Shown piece after piece: positions 6,094 through 16,842 of a stretch of DNA of 33,073 nt. Origin of the DNA: Phycisphaera sp. (GTDB taxonomy: Bacteria; Planctomycetota; Phycisphaerae; Phycisphaerales; Zrk34); contig WGMA01000054.1 of NCBI GenBank assembly GCA_016125285.1, positions 1-33,073 of the forward strand, read 5' to 3'. The number at the start of each line of letters is the position of its first letter. Positions within the stretch are counted from its first letter, which is position 1. A program made the position numbers and the translations under genes. The notes under the pieces were generated by a model. The model worked only from the letters and a program-made list of their open reading frames with translations. It was not told the DNA's origin and did no database searches.

Positions 6094-9000
6094 CTACTCG
6101 AGCGGATGCATCTTCAGCAGTTCATCGGGGGCGTAGAAGCCGACCTTCTCCTTGGTGGCGTCACGGACCTCTTTGACCTTGGCCGGGTCGACCATCGGGC
6201 CCTTGTTGCCGAACGAGTTGCGGACGTAGGTCAGCACGGCGGCGATCTCGTCGTCTTTGAGCATGCCGGCGAAGGGCGTCATCGGGACGAGGCCGGGGTA
6301 CTTCGCGCCCTTGACCTCGATCGGGCCGAACACGCCGTTGAGCGCGATCTTGATGATGCGTTCGTCGGAGCCGTGGACCCAGCGGCTGCCGGCGAGCGGC
6401 GGGAATCCCGCGGCGGACAGGCCGTTGCCGTCGGGCTGGTGGCAGGTGATGCAGAACCCTTCGCGGGCGTAGATCTCGGCGCCCTGCGTGTAGAGCTTGC
6501 GCGCCTCGCCCTTGAGGTGAGCGGGCACGTTGATGACCACCTTCTCCTTGATCGCCTGGTTGTTGAGGTGCGCCAGCGCGGTCTTGAACGGCGGATCGAT
6601 CCAACTGTCGTAGGCAAACGGCGAGTCTTTACCGCCGCTGTTGCCCGAGATCTTGACCTGGACGGACGCGACCTTCTTCTTGCCGTTAAAGAACTCGATC
6701 TTGGCGTCATTGAAACGATCCTCGAAGCCGCCGCGGTTCCATATCCGCAGGCCGTCGAGCGCGACGGGCGCGTCGAACGCCGCCTTGATCCACGGGTTCG
6801 ACGTGCCATCCTTCGAGTGGGACATCGACGCCTTGTTGCCGTCGGTCAGATTCTTGATGGGGTACTCGCCGGAGTGGTACTCGGAGTCGCTCGTGACCTT
6901 CGCATCGCCGGCGATGTTCCTGCCGCCAGCGAGGATCTCCATCTCCATCAGGTTGATGGTGCGATTCTTGCCGGGCAGCGAGATCATGAGGTTGGTGACC
7001 TTCTCGCCGTTGAAGGCGGGGGTCACGTCGATCTGCAGGCCGTTGATTTTCACCGCGTCCTGCTGCTGATCGTCCTGCTTCTCCTTGGCGCCGGTGACGG
7101 CTGCAACGGCGGCGTCGAGCACGGCCAGGCCGTCGGTCTTGTCGAGCCACGACGCGGCGACGATCGCCTCGAGCTTCACACGCCCCTGCGGGTCCTGCGC
7201 CGCCTTCTTGAGCAGCGCGACCTGGTCCTTGACCTGGTGGCCGGTGTACCGCAGCACCTCGACCGCCGCGGCGCGGGCGCGGTAGTCCTGCGACTCCAGC
7301 AGCTCACGCAGCAGCGTCTGGTCGACGCGGTCCATGCCCCACGTCACCCACAGCGCCTCGAGGCGGTGGTGCTCGTAGCGCGGGTCGTTCTTGTCGAGCC
7401 CGGCGACCCACTTCGTGACCGCCGCGCACACCGCGTCGGCGTCGCGGCCACGCAGCTCACGACGCGTGCGGTAGCGCGTGCGGTACTCCGGCAGCTTGAG
7501 GTTGTCGAGCAACTGCTCGATGCTCGCGCCGTCGATCTTCGCCGGCGTCACGAGCGGGCGGCCCGTGTAGTAGATGCGGTAGATGCGGCCGTGCGCGTGG
7601 TCGCGATTGGGGTCACGCGCGTTGTGCTGCATGTGACCGATCAGCGGGTTGTGCCAGTCGACGATGAACAGCGAGCCGTCCGGCGCGAACTCCAGGTCGA
7701 CCGGGCGGAAGTTGCCGTCGCTCGACACCGTCAGGTCCTGCCGCCACTTCGTCTTGTAGCCCGTGCCGTCGTCCATCACCTGATGCTGCTTGGTGCCGCG
7801 GAAGCCGATGTTGTTGTTGATCAGCATGTCGCCTTGCACCTCGTCGGGGAAGTTGCGGCTCGAGACGAACTCGAGTCCCGCGGTCGGGCGCACGCGGTGG
7901 GCCGGCTCGACCAGGTCTTCGCTGCGCGGGTTCGCCGAGCCGTACATCGACTTGACGGTGCCCGGCACCATCCACTCGGCGTTGGGGCTCGACGTGTAGA
8001 GGAAGAAGTGCTGGCCCCAGTCGTCGTAGGCGACGCCCCACGGGTTGGGGATCGGCAGCTGCGCGTGACGCTCGAGCTTGTGGGTCTGCGGGGCGTAGCG
8101 GTAGAAGCCGCCGTCGGTGCCGCGGACCGGGCCGTACGCCGTCTCGACGTCTGTGCGGAGGAACGTGCCTTCGCTCATGATGAAGGCGCCCGACGGGTCG
8201 GCGCAGTAGGCGCCGATCGCGTGGTGCGTGTCGTGATCGTCGAAGCCGCTCATGATGATTTCCTGCGTGTCGGCGTGGTCGTCGCCGTTGGTGTCGCGCA
8301 GGCGCACGAGGTTGATGCCCTGCGAGACGTACACGCCGTCGTGCGAGATCTCGAAGCCCATCGGCAGGTGCAGACCGTCGGCCCAAACGGTTTCCTTGTC
8401 GGCCTTGCCGTCGTTGTCGGTGTCCTCGAAGATCAGGATCTTGTCGTTCGGCTTCGGATCGCCGGGCTTCCAGTGCGGGTAGATCGGCATCACCGCGACC
8501 CAGAGCCGGCCCTTGTTGTCGAAGGACATCTGCACGGGGTTCGCCAGGTCGGGGAACTCCTGCTCGGTGGCCCACTGCTCGATCTTGTAGCCCTCGGGCA
8601 CCGTGATCGTGTCGAGCGCCTCCTTGCCGGTAAGGAACGTCAGCTCGCCGTTCTTGCCGCCGGGCTTGTAGTTGGTCGGCACGGGCGGCAGCGTCGAGGT
8701 CTTGGCGTCGAGCGCCGCGACGTCGAGCGTGTTGCCGGTCGCCGCGGCCCAGATCGCCTGGTCGCGGATGTCGGTCATCTCACGGATCTTGTTGATCTCG
8801 AACGGATAGTTCTGCGGGCCGAACGGGTTGTATCGACGCCCGAACACGTGCACGCCGTTGGGGATCTTGAAGTCCTTGAGCCACATCCAGTTCTTCTCTT
8901 TGACCGCCGCGGCGACCGCGTCCTGATACTGCGTCGACGGGGGCTCGGTCTTGCCGAACGTGCGGTCGATCAGCAACTCGGAGAACCTGCGGTAGCCCGC

Positions 9001-9750
9001 GTCGTTCATGAGCGCGCCGTCGATCGTCAGCGGCTTGTCCGTCTCGCTGTACCACTTGATCGACGGGCTCAGCGCGTCGACGAACAGCACGTTGTTGTCC
9101 TTCGCCACCGCCTCCATCACCGAGGTGTACGCCGCGAGATTGCTGTTCTCTTTCTTGCCGTCCGGCACGTCGGGCGCGCCCGGCATCTTCGTGATGTCCT
9201 GGATCGCGGTGGGCGACACGAGCACGAGCTGCGGCGTCGACTCGCCGTTGTACTTCTGGCTCAGCGTGTGCTTCACGAACGCGTCGAGCTCGGCGTGGTA
9301 GTTGTTCAGACCCGCGCTGCCCTGGAACGACTCGTTGAAGCCGAAGAACGCGATGATGATGTCCGGCTTGAGACGCGCGAGCCACTGCTCTTCGGTCTCG
9401 AAGTGGCCCACGCCGTTGGCCGTGTTGCCGCCGGTGTACTGACGCGTGAACGGCTCGGCGCCGGGGAACCCGAGCTGGTCGGCGCGGCCGGAGTGCGGAC
9501 GGAAGCTCGGCGTGTTGCCCTCGTCGCACATGTTGCGGATGAACAGCTTCGCCTGCGGGTAACGCAGGTACATGCCCGTCTCGAAGTAGCCGAAGTGGAG
9601 CATGCGGGACCCGAGCCCGTTGCCCATCAGCACGATCCGCGCGTTGGGCTCGATCTTCAGGTGCTCGGGCGCCGCGGCGCTGAGCACGCACGGGGAAATC
9701 ATCGCGATCAACACAGCAAACAACGCACGCGGGGCGAATCGATCAATCAT
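6094..9750 (-). CDS. Secreted PVC-type CxxCH heme protein with SGNH-like, propeller, HEAT-like and cytochrome c domains (1218 aa)
   Basis: ATG 9750 gives a clear signal peptide (MIDRFAPRALFAVLIAMIS, cleavage near LSAAA) and has an AAAGG ribosome binding site; the longer frame to 9810 does not. Order of parts: an SGNH/GDSL-like domain (about 32-290); a PVC-type dehydrogenase-like beta-propeller (about 380-730, with PVQMSFDNKGRLWVAVMPIY and GDMLINNNIGFRG); helical HEAT-like repeats (about 750-880); an F5/8C-like beta domain (about 900-1040); and a C-terminal cytochrome c with CITCH near 1103 and a likely Met ligand in VPMTPFAGM near 1156. It is presumably periplasmic, with the cytochrome taking electrons from oxidation of a sugar or alcohol (family-based inference). 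The SGNH block I serine is replaced (VLMGNGL) and the usual catalytic His of block V is missing (DGALMNDAGY), so that domain is probably a binding module. It has no close operon partner. Confidence 0.9.
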   Translation of the reverse strand: MIDRFAPRALFAVLIAMISPCVLSAAAPEHLKIEPNARIVLMGNGLGSRMLHFGYFETGMYLRYPQAKLFIRNMCDEGNTPSFRPHSGRADQLGFPGAEPFTRQYTGGNTANGVGHFETEEQWLARLKPDIIIAFFGFNESFQGSAGLNNYHAELDAFVKHTLSQKYNGESTPQLVLVSPTAIQDITKMPGAPDVPDGKKENSNLAAYTSVMEAVAKDNNVLFVDALSPSIKWYSETDKPLTIDGALMNDAGYRRFSELLIDRTFGKTEPPSTQYQDAVAAAVKEKNWMWLKDFKIPNGVHVFGRRYNPFGPQNYPFEINKIREMTDIRDQAIWAAATGNTLDVAALDAKTSTLPPVPTNYKPGGKNGELTFLTGKEALDTITVPEGYKIEQWATEQEFPDLANPVQMSFDNKGRLWVAVMPIYPHWKPGDPKPNDKILIFEDTDNDGKADKETVWADGLHLPMGFEISHDGVYVSQGINLVRLRDTNGDDHADTQEIIMSGFDDHDTHHAIGAYCADPSGAFIMSEGTFLRTDVETAYGPVRGTDGGFYRYAPQTHKLERHAQLPIPNPWGVAYDDWGQHFFLYTSSPNAEWMVPGTVKSMYGSANPRSEDLVEPAHRVRPTAGLEFVSSRNFPDEVQGDMLINNNIGFRGTKQHQVMDDGTGYKTKWRQDLTVSSDGNFRPVDLEFAPDGSLFIVDWHNPLIGHMQHNARDPNRDHAHGRIYRIYYTGRPLVTPAKIDGASIEQLLDNLKLPEYRTRYRTRRELRGRDADAVCAAVTKWVAGLDKNDPRYEHHRLEALWVTWGMDRVDQTLLRELLESQDYRARAAAVEVLRYTGHQVKDQVALLKKAAQDPQGRVKLEAIVAASWLDKTDGLAVLDAAVAAVTGAKEKQDDQQQDAVKINGLQIDVTPAFNGEKVTNLMISLPGKNRTINLMEMEILAGGRNIAGDAKVTSDSEYHSGEYPIKNLTDGNKASMSHSKDGTSNPWIKAAFDAPVALDGLRIWNRGGFEDRFNDAKIEFFNGKKKVASVQVKISGNSGGKDSPFAYDSWIDPPFKTALAHLNNQAIKEKVVINVPAHLKGEARKLYTQGAEIYAREGFCITCHQPDGNGLSAAGFPPLAGSRWVHGSDERIIKIALNGVFGPIEVKGAKYPGLVPMTPFAGMLKDDEIAAVLTYVRNSFGNKGPMVDPAKVKEVRDATKEKVGFYAPDELLKMHPLE

Positions 9751-10108
9751 GCTTGTAAACCTTTCGTGCTGTAGCTCTCTCGTCAGGCGGCACGGCCCTG
9801 AACGGTGCAAGTGTGGTCATACTCTAGCGAAGCGCTTTCTCGCGTGCGACACTCCGCCGCAAGAATTATTGCCCCGGGGGAGACCGACACGAATCGGCGA
9901 GGCGGCATTCCTTATACATAGCGGCTCGCCGCGATTCTGACACGCCGCGACGCCAACTTTCCGCCTAACGAACGGCTACAAGAGTTGCACCGTCCGCGTA
10001 CGTATCTGGTATCATTGCTGCTGACAACACGGCGCCGAACGGGCGGCTGATTGTGCCGATCGCCCCGGGCCCGTGGCAGGTCTCTCGGTCTGATTGGGGG
10101 CAACGCTG
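9751..10108. other. Divergent intergenic region with a weak promoter candidate
   Basis: This 358-nt gap separates the - strand heme protein from the + strand signalling operon, so it should hold both promoters. For the + strand the best candidate is TTGCAC (9985-9990) with TATCAT (10010-10015), but the 19-nt spacing is long. TATACA at 9913-9918 stands out in GC-rich sequence and reads TATAAG on the - strand, with no good -35. I see no gene or other structure. Confidence 0.3.
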
Positions 10109-10252
10109 ATGTATGCCGGCAAACTCGAACTGTGCATCGCCGCACCGAACCAGCCGCACAGCGAGCGCGTCGAATACGTGAGCGGGCCATTCCGGGTGGA
10201 GCCGGGCGAGATCGCCCGGTCGGCGTACGGACGTTCGAGCTGGCGATCCTGA
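10109..10252 (+). CDS. Small ORF translationally coupled to the YfiR-like gene (47 aa)
   Basis: I do not recognise the product. It reads MYAGKLELCIAAPNQPHS at the start and ends RSSWRS, with no signal peptide or membrane segment. Its codon third positions are mostly G or C, as in neighbouring genes, which supports real coding. Its TGA (10250-10252) overlaps the ATG of the YfiR-like gene at 10252 in a TGATG arrangement, which usually means coupled translation. The ribosome binding site is poor (only a G-run about 8 nt upstream). It may be a small protein of the operon, a leader ORF controlling yfiR-like translation, or the remains of a longer gene. Confidence 0.4.
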   Translation: MYAGKLELCIAAPNQPHSERVEYVSGPFRVEPGEIARSAYGRSSWRS

Positions 10253-10953
10253 TGTTTTTATCGACGGCACACAGAGCGATCAGCGCAACGCAGCGTCACG
10301 GGCGGCGCGGGCGGGTGTGGGTGGTACGGCTGGCTTGCGCGGCCGCCGCGGTGATCCTCGCGGCGGGCGGGCCGATCGAAGCCGCCACGAAGGCCGGCGA
10401 CGCGAAGGTCAACGAGGCGAAGGCCGCAACGGTCAAGGCCGCGTACCTGCGTTACCTGGCCGAGTACGTCACCTGGCCGGACGGCGCCTTCGCCGACAAG
10501 GACGCGCCGATCGTCATCAGCGTGATCGGCGACGACCCGCACGGCGTGGGCGCGACGCTCGACGCCGCGGTCCGCACGAAGCAGCTCCAGGCGCAGGGTC
10601 GGCCGATCCGCGTGCTGCGGCTGGGCTATGTGCCGCACGGCGCAACGGGGCGCGAGGCGTTCGTCAAGGGCGTGACAAGCAGCCACCTCACGTTCCTCAC
10701 CAACGCGGCGGGCAAGGCGTGGCCCGACCTGCGTGAGATGATCGGCCGCCGCCCCATCGCCACGACCAGTGAGATCGACGACTTTGCGACGAACGGCGGC
10801 ATGGTCGAGTTCGCCGCCGCGCCGCAGGAGGACGACGCGAGCAAGGTCTCGATCGTGCTGCGCGTCAACATCGGCGCGACACGCGAGGCGCAGCTGAAGA
10901 TCAGCGCGCGGCTGCTGGTCCTCAAGAATACCGTACACATCGTTGACGAGTAG
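10252..10953 (+). CDS. YfiR-like (DUF4154) periplasmic signalling protein (233 aa)
   Basis: The protein has the YfiR/HmsC family opening KAAYLRYLAEYVTWPDGAF (about residues 61-79), then I-x-I-S-V-I-G-D-D-P, a late TSEIDDF-x-x-x-GGMVEF and the ending REAQLKISARLLVLKNTVHI, all typical of the family. A basic N-terminus followed by a hydrophobic stretch (residues about 22-44) acts as signal peptide or anchor, so the protein is periplasmic. In Pseudomonas, YfiR binds the periplasmic domain of the diguanylate cyclase YfiN and represses it. Here the next gene, 4 nt downstream, is a hybrid histidine kinase with a comparable periplasmic domain, so YfiR probably modulates the kinase (inference). ATG 10252 is chosen for the coupling with the upstream small ORF and because the family homology begins after it. 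Confidence 0.85.
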   Translation: MFLSTAHRAISATQRHGRRGRVWVVRLACAAAAVILAAGGPIEAATKAGDAKVNEAKAATVKAAYLRYLAEYVTWPDGAFADKDAPIVISVIGDDPHGVGATLDAAVRTKQLQAQGRPIRVLRLGYVPHGATGREAFVKGVTSSHLTFLTNAAGKAWPDLREMIGRRPIATTSEIDDFATNGGMVEFAAAPQEDDASKVSIVLRVNIGATREAQLKISARLLVLKNTVHIVDE

Positions 10954-10957
10954 TGGC

Positions 10958-12847
10958 ATGAAGCTCGCGGAAGGTCCGACATTCGGCACGAAGCTCATGA
11001 TGGCCATGATGGCCACGACGCTGTCGGTGCTGCTGCTCGCGTCGGGCGCGAACCTCGTGTCCGACTACTTCCAGCTGCGTCAGAACATCGTGCACGAGGT
11101 CGAGACCTACGCCGCGTCTCGCGACCAGGCGACCACCGCCGCCCTCATCTTCGACGACGCGACCACGGCGGCCGAGAGCCTGCATATCTTCTCGCAGCGT
11201 TCGCACATCGAACTGGCCGTGGTCTACGACAGCCAGGGCGCCGTGTTTGCCAGCTACCGTCGCGACGAGTCGATGCAGATCGCGCCCCTGACGGGCGAGG
11301 TGTTGCCCGGACACGTCTTTCACGAAGACCACCTGAGTGTCTACGCCGACGTATTGGACTCGAACGCACGTCGTATCGGAACGATCTACATCGAACGCGA
11401 CCTCGACGACATCACCGCGCTGTTCACCGAGAACGTGGTGATCACCGGCGTGACGCTCTTCTTCGCGGTGCTCATCGCGTTCGGCATCGCGGTGTACTTC
11501 GAACGCCTGATCACGCGGCCCGTCGACGAACTGGTCAGCGCGGCGTCGAGGGTCGCTCGCGACAAGGACTACAGCGTCCGCGCCCGCAAGATCAGCAACG
11601 ACGAACTGGGCGTGCTGACCGATTCATTCAACGAGATGCTCGACCAGATTCAGGTGGCGGCGAGCGACCTGAGCAAGGCCAAGGACGCCGCGGAGGCCGC
11701 GAGCCGCGCCAAGAGCGAGTTCCTGGCGAACATCTCGCACGAGGTGCGCACGCCGCTCAACGGCGTGATCGGCATGACGGAGCTGACGCTCGACACACGC
11801 CTCAACGCCGAGCAGCGCGACTACGTCGACACCATCCGAACGTCGGCCGATCAGCTGCTCTCGCTGATCAACGATATCCTCGACTTCTCCAAGATCGAGG
11901 CGGGCAAGCTCGAGCTGGCCGAAGAGCCGTTCAGCCTCCGCCGCCTCATGCACGACACGCTCGCCCCGCTGCGTGCGCGGGCCGAGAGCGCAGGCCTCGA
12001 TCTGTCGCATACGGTCGCCGACAGCGTGCCGGACCGACTGACCGGCGACCCGAACCACCTGAGGCAGGTGCTTACCAACATCGTCAGCAACGCGATCAAG
12101 TTCACCACCCGGGGCCGGATCGACGTGCGTGTGCGCCGTGAGGGCGACCTGGCAAACGACCAGACGGTGTACGTCAAATTCGACGTGCAGGACACCGGCT
12201 GCGGCATCCCGAAGGACCGCCAGGAAGCGATCTTCCACGCGTTCGAGCAGGCCGACACATCCAGCACGCGCGAGTTCGGCGGCACCGGCCTCGGCCTGGC
12301 GATCGCGTCTTCCCTCGTACGCATGATGGGCGGCACGATCCACGTGACCAGCGAGGTCGGCGTGGGCAGCACGTTCTGGTTCACCGCCTACCTCGGCATC
12401 GACACGGGCGCGGCGGGCGCGGCGTCCAACGAGCCGCCCCGGAGCGCGGGCTACGAAGCCGCGCCGCCCACGCGACGCGTCCTGCTCGTCGAGGACAACC
12501 CGGTGAACCAAAAGATCGGCGTGCACACGCTGACCATGCAGGGATTCGCGGTTGACGTCGCCAACGACGGCCGGGAAGCGTTGAAGAAGATCGAGGCGGC
12601 GCGATACGACATCGTGCTCATGGACATGCAGATGCCGTCGATGGACGGCCTCGAAGCCACGCGTGCGATCCGCCAGCGTGAAGCGCAGGCGCCCAGCCAC
12701 CCGCACCTGCCCATCGTCGCGATGACCGCGAACAACGATTCCGAAGACCGCGACCGCTGCCTCGAAGCGGGCATGGACGCGTTCATTTCCAAGCCGTTCA
12801 AGCCGAGCGAATTGACGCAGGTGATCGATCAGATGCTCAACGCGTGA
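10958..12847 (+). CDS. Hybrid sensor histidine kinase with CHASE8-like periplasmic domain (629 aa)
   Basis: Order: membrane helix (about 11-33), a periplasmic domain of some 120 residues resembling CHASE8 (it has [20 protein letters not shown]), a second helix (about 160-182), HAMP (about 183-235), HisKA with H-box [10 protein letters not shown] (phospho-His near 261), HATPase with N-box NIVSNAIKF (near 374), DTGCGIP and [10 protein letters not shown], and a receiver with the phospho-Asp in [12 protein letters not shown] (near 555) and the conserved Lys in ISKPFKP. No Hpt or DNA-binding output is present, so the phosphate must pass to another protein or the receiver is regulatory. It lies 4 nt after the YfiR-like gene and is surely co-transcribed with it. 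An upstream TTG (10943) is possible, but ATG 10958 is the simpler start. Confidence 0.92.
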   Translation: MKLAEGPTFGTKLMMAMMATTLSVLLLASGANLVSDYFQLRQNIVHEVETYAASRDQATTAALIFDDATTAAESLHIFSQRSHIELAVVYDSQGAVFASYRRDESMQIAPLTGEVLPGHVFHEDHLSVYADVLDSNARRIGTIYIERDLDDITALFTENVVITGVTLFFAVLIAFGIAVYFERLITRPVDELVSAASRVARDKDYSVRARKISNDELGVLTDSFNEMLDQIQVAASDLSKAKDAAEAASRAKSEFLANISHEVRTPLNGVIGMTELTLDTRLNAEQRDYVDTIRTSADQLLSLINDILDFSKIEAGKLELAEEPFSLRRLMHDTLAPLRARAESAGLDLSHTVADSVPDRLTGDPNHLRQVLTNIVSNAIKFTTRGRIDVRVRREGDLANDQTVYVKFDVQDTGCGIPKDRQEAIFHAFEQADTSSTREFGGTGLGLAIASSLVRMMGGTIHVTSEVGVGSTFWFTAYLGIDTGAAGAASNEPPRSAGYEAAPPTRRVLLVEDNPVNQKIGVHTLTMQGFAVDVANDGREALKKIEAARYDIVLMDMQMPSMDGLEATRAIRQREAQAPSHPHLPIVAMTANNDSEDRDRCLEAGMDAFISKPFKPSELTQVIDQMLNA

Positions 12848-12883
12848 CCGCGTCCCGCACCGCGCGGATCGAGATGAAGAAAA

Positions 12884-12956
12884 TGGAGCGGAAGGGGATC
12901 GAACCCTCAACCTCAGCCTTGCAAAGGCCGCGCTCTCCCAATTGAGCTACCGCCCC
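12884..12956 (-). tRNA. tRNA-Ala (anticodon UGC)
   Basis: The - strand reads GGGGCGGTAGCTCAATTGGG at the 5' end and folds into a cloverleaf. The 7-bp acceptor stem pairs GGGGCGG with CCGCTCC and has one G-U. The D arm is GCTC...GAGC, the anticodon loop is TTTGCAA and the T arm contains GGTTCGATCC. The discriminator base is A, and CCA is not encoded. It lies between two unrelated protein genes. Confidence 0.97.
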
Positions 12957-12983
12957 AGGATTCCGACGCGTCGCGTCAGCGGG

Positions 12984-13451
12984 TCATTGTACAACGGCCT
13001 TTTCGCGATCGGCAATCAGGCCGAACAGCGCGTCGGCGGACTTGGCGTTGATGGCCTGCTCGCGGATGTCCTCCTGCGACATGAGGCGGCTGATGCGAGC
13101 GAGGATCTTGATGTGTGGCCCGGTCTGATCGGGCGGGCTGAGCAGCAGAAAGATGAGGCGGACGGGCTTGCCGTCGATCGCGTCGAACTCGATGGGCTCG
13201 TCGGTGCGACCGATCGCCATGAGCAGGCGGTCGCAGCACGACGTCTTGCCGTGCGGGATCGCCAGGCCGTGGCCGATGCCGGTCGAGCGCGTGTTCTCAC
13301 GCTGCCACACCGAACGCCGCGCCGAGTCAACATCCGTGAGTCGACCGAGGTCGGCAAGGAGGTTGATCAACTCGTTGATCGCGCCTTGCTTGTCGGTGCT
13401 GTTGAGGGGAACCTTGACACACTCGGGCTTGATGATGTCGGTCAACTGCAT
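12984..13451 (-). CDS. PTS EIIA (PtsN/fructose-type) regulatory protein (155 aa)
   Basis: A single cytoplasmic EIIA domain of the fructose/nitrogen-PTS type, about the usual PtsN length. The active-site region is TGIGHGLAIPHGK, with His67 (in IPH) the expected phosphorylation site. RLIFLLLSPPDQTGPHIKIL matches the family core. No sugar permease (EIIB/EIIC) lies nearby, so a regulatory role like PtsN is more likely than sugar transport. In this family phosphorylation comes from HPr or NPr, and neither gene is in the window. It lies on the - strand upstream of tRNA-Ala with 27 nt between. The ribosome binding site is weak. Nothing here shows its targets. Confidence 0.88.
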   Translation of the reverse strand: MQLTDIIKPECVKVPLNSTDKQGAINELINLLADLGRLTDVDSARRSVWQRENTRSTGIGHGLAIPHGKTSCCDRLLMAIGRTDEPIEFDAIDGKPVRLIFLLLSPPDQTGPHIKILARISRLMSQEDIREQAINAKSADALFGLIADREKAVVQ

Positions 13452-13561
13452 TTCGACACTCGCAGATCACGTTAAGGGGAAAACGTCAGTGTATGACGCG
13501 CGGGGTGTAAATGCCAGAGCTGTTGGCTCGCCGACCGCCGTGGGCCTGCTAGGATAGGGCC

Positions 13562-14575
13562 ATGGGATCGCTCGCCCGCACCATTCTGCCCACGCTCCGG
13601 CTGATGCGGATCGGCCTGGTGTTCACCGCCGTGTCCAACATCTGGCTCGTGGCGCTGCTCGGCCGGGCGATGGCCGCCGCCGAGCCCGATCCGAACCTGG
13701 CCTCCATCATCATCACCCCCGAGCTGCGGGCCCTGCCGCTGGGCGCCGTGCTCGGCTGCACGGCCGCGGTCGCCATCGGTATGTACGTGTTCGGCATGGT
13801 GCTTAACGACGTGATGGACGTGCGGCGCGACCGGACCTTCGCCCCGGACCGCCCCCTGCCGAGCGGCCAGTTGGGCGTGGGCGGCGCCGTCGCCATCGCC
13901 GTGATCGCCCTGCTCGTGTCGATCGCCGGCAGCGTGCCGCTGGGGCGCTGGTCGACCGGCGTGTGCCTGCTGTGCGCCGTGCTCGTCGTGTTCTACAACA
14001 CGCTCGGCAAGCACCTGCCGGGCGTCGGCGTGCTGACGCTGGGCCTCATCCGCGGGGCGCACATGCTCGTGGCGAACCCGGTGATGGGATTCGTCTGGCC
14101 GGCGTGGGTCACCGTCAGCCACGTCGTGGGCATCAGCGCCGCGTCGTACCGCCTCGAGCTCAAGCGGCCGCGCCTCGCCGGCGGGCAGCTGTGGACCGTC
14201 ATCGGCGGCTGGGCGTTCGTCACCGCGGCGATGATGGCGTGGATGAACACGCGCGGCACGCTCATGGCCGAGTCGATGCCGTGGATCTGGGTCGGCCCGC
14301 TGGCGTCCGCCGTGGTCTTCATCACGATGGGCATCCGCATCGGCAGCCGGCGCGGCGACAACCCCAAGGCGGCCGGCGGCAAGCTGATGAAGTGGGGATT
14401 GCTGTGGCTGATCGTCTACGACGCGTCGTGGTTCGCCGCCGCGCAGCTGTGGTGGCAGGCCGGCGTCGCCGTCGCGCTCGCCGCCGCGGCGTGGGGCTCG
14501 ATGGCGCTGCTGCGGCACCTCAACACCGCCACCGCCCCGCTGCCCTCATTCCAGCGCGAGCCGCAACGTAACTAA
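13562..14575 (+). CDS. UbiA-superfamily prenyltransferase (337 aa)
   Basis: An integral membrane protein with about nine hydrophobic segments. The first Asp-rich motif of the UbiA superfamily is clear: NDVMDVRRDRTFAPDRPLPSG (near residue 81), which binds Mg-diphosphate. The following helix region YNTLGKHLPGVG and LIRGAHMLVA also match. The second Asp-rich motif seen in most family members is not evident; the aligned region reads SAASYRLELKRPRLAGG, so a Glu may substitute or the substrate may differ. Such enzymes attach or cyclise isoprenoid chains on quinone, heme or lipid acceptors. No quinone or heme biosynthesis gene is adjacent, so the acceptor cannot be told. It is convergent with the STAS gene. 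Confidence 0.85.
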   Translation: MGSLARTILPTLRLMRIGLVFTAVSNIWLVALLGRAMAAAEPDPNLASIIITPELRALPLGAVLGCTAAVAIGMYVFGMVLNDVMDVRRDRTFAPDRPLPSGQLGVGGAVAIAVIALLVSIAGSVPLGRWSTGVCLLCAVLVVFYNTLGKHLPGVGVLTLGLIRGAHMLVANPVMGFVWPAWVTVSHVVGISAASYRLELKRPRLAGGQLWTVIGGWAFVTAAMMAWMNTRGTLMAESMPWIWVGPLASAVVFITMGIRIGSRRGDNPKAAGGKLMKWGLLWLIVYDASWFAAAQLWWQAGVAVALAAAAWGSMALLRHLNTATAPLPSFQREPQRN

Positions 14576-14584
14576 GTGGGAACC

Positions 14585-14651
14585 CGGAACGCGGACCGCG
14601 AAAGAATTGTGAAAAGACCGACAGATCGAACGCGCACGCTTCCGCGTTCCG
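14585..14651. repeat. Long-loop inverted repeat between convergent genes
   Basis: CGGAACGCGGA at 14585-14595 and TCCGCGTTCCG at 14641-14651 are perfect 11-nt reverse complements separated by 45 nt. The segment lies between the ends of the UbiA (+) and STAS (-) genes. The right arm is followed by two GTTCCGAG/ATCCGAG-like repeats. It may end both transcripts or be a mobile small repeat; no U-tract is present. Confidence 0.4.
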
Positions 14652-14672
14652 AAATCCGAGTTCCGAGTTGAG

Positions 14673-15020
14673 TCAGATCTTCTGCGCCGCCTCGGCGTCG
14701 GCGGCGATGTCGAACAGCATCGTCAGGTGCCCTTCCTCGAACATCCGCTTGACGCGGTCCTGCAGGCCGAACAGGATCAGCCGGCCGGCGTGCTCGCGCT
14801 GACGCTGGATCAGCTCCATCAGCACCGCGATGCCCGAGCTGTCCATGAACGTCACCTCGGTCATGTCGAGGCAGATACGCGGATGCTCGTCCTGCGCGAT
14901 CGTCATGATCTGGCCGCGCAACGCAGGTGATCGGCTCAGATCGATGTCGCCCGACAGCTTGACGATGACGCCCTCGTCGATGGAAACCGTTCGGCTGATC
15001 ACGCGGCTCGTCTGATTCAT
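14673..15020 (-). CDS. STAS-domain anti-sigma factor antagonist (115 aa)
   Basis: A single STAS domain. VIVKLSGDIDLSRSPALR is the typical first beta strands, and VTFMDSSGIAVL carries the conserved phosphorylatable Ser (61 or 62) used in SpoIIAA/RsbV-type partner switching. In that family the unphosphorylated form binds an anti-sigma kinase and frees a sigma factor. No kinase, phosphatase or sigma partner adjoins, so its switch partners are elsewhere. ATG 15020 is chosen over GTG 15059 because the domain starts right after it; neither has a strong ribosome binding site. It is divergent from guaA with about 260 nt between. Confidence 0.88.
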   Translation of the reverse strand: MNQTSRVISRTVSIDEGVIVKLSGDIDLSRSPALRGQIMTIAQDEHPRICLDMTEVTFMDSSGIAVLMELIQRQREHAGRLILFGLQDRVKRMFEEGHLTMLFDIAADAEAAQKI

Positions 15021-15279
15021 ATCAGTGCATCCCACTGCTCGATTTTGATCTGTCCGCACCTTCGACGACGCGCCCGACCCCGTAACCCCATCGCCGGTGT
15101 GGTGTAACAGGCTCCATCATACGTAACGTCGCCGCGCTGTCCACCCGATCCGCGTCCCGCCACGCGCCGCGCCCGCCCCGCTTTACGACACCCCGACGCG
15201 CCCCACGCCGCCGCGATGGACCGACCCGCGACCAGCAATTACCATGGTCCCCTTTCGGAAGTATCCCCGGAACCTGACC

Positions 15280-16839
<1,560 letters not shown>

Positions 16840-16842
16840 CCG

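Noticed and set aside
5953-9774. A 1273-codon open frame on the + strand
   Set aside because: It is antisense to the large secreted heme protein, is rich in Arg/Val/Asp/Leu with no domain, and is the usual artefact of very GC-rich codon use.
12884-12956. tRNA-Ala as the prophage attachment site
   Set aside because: It is about 7 kb from the prophage remnant, with core genes between, and no phage genes flank it.
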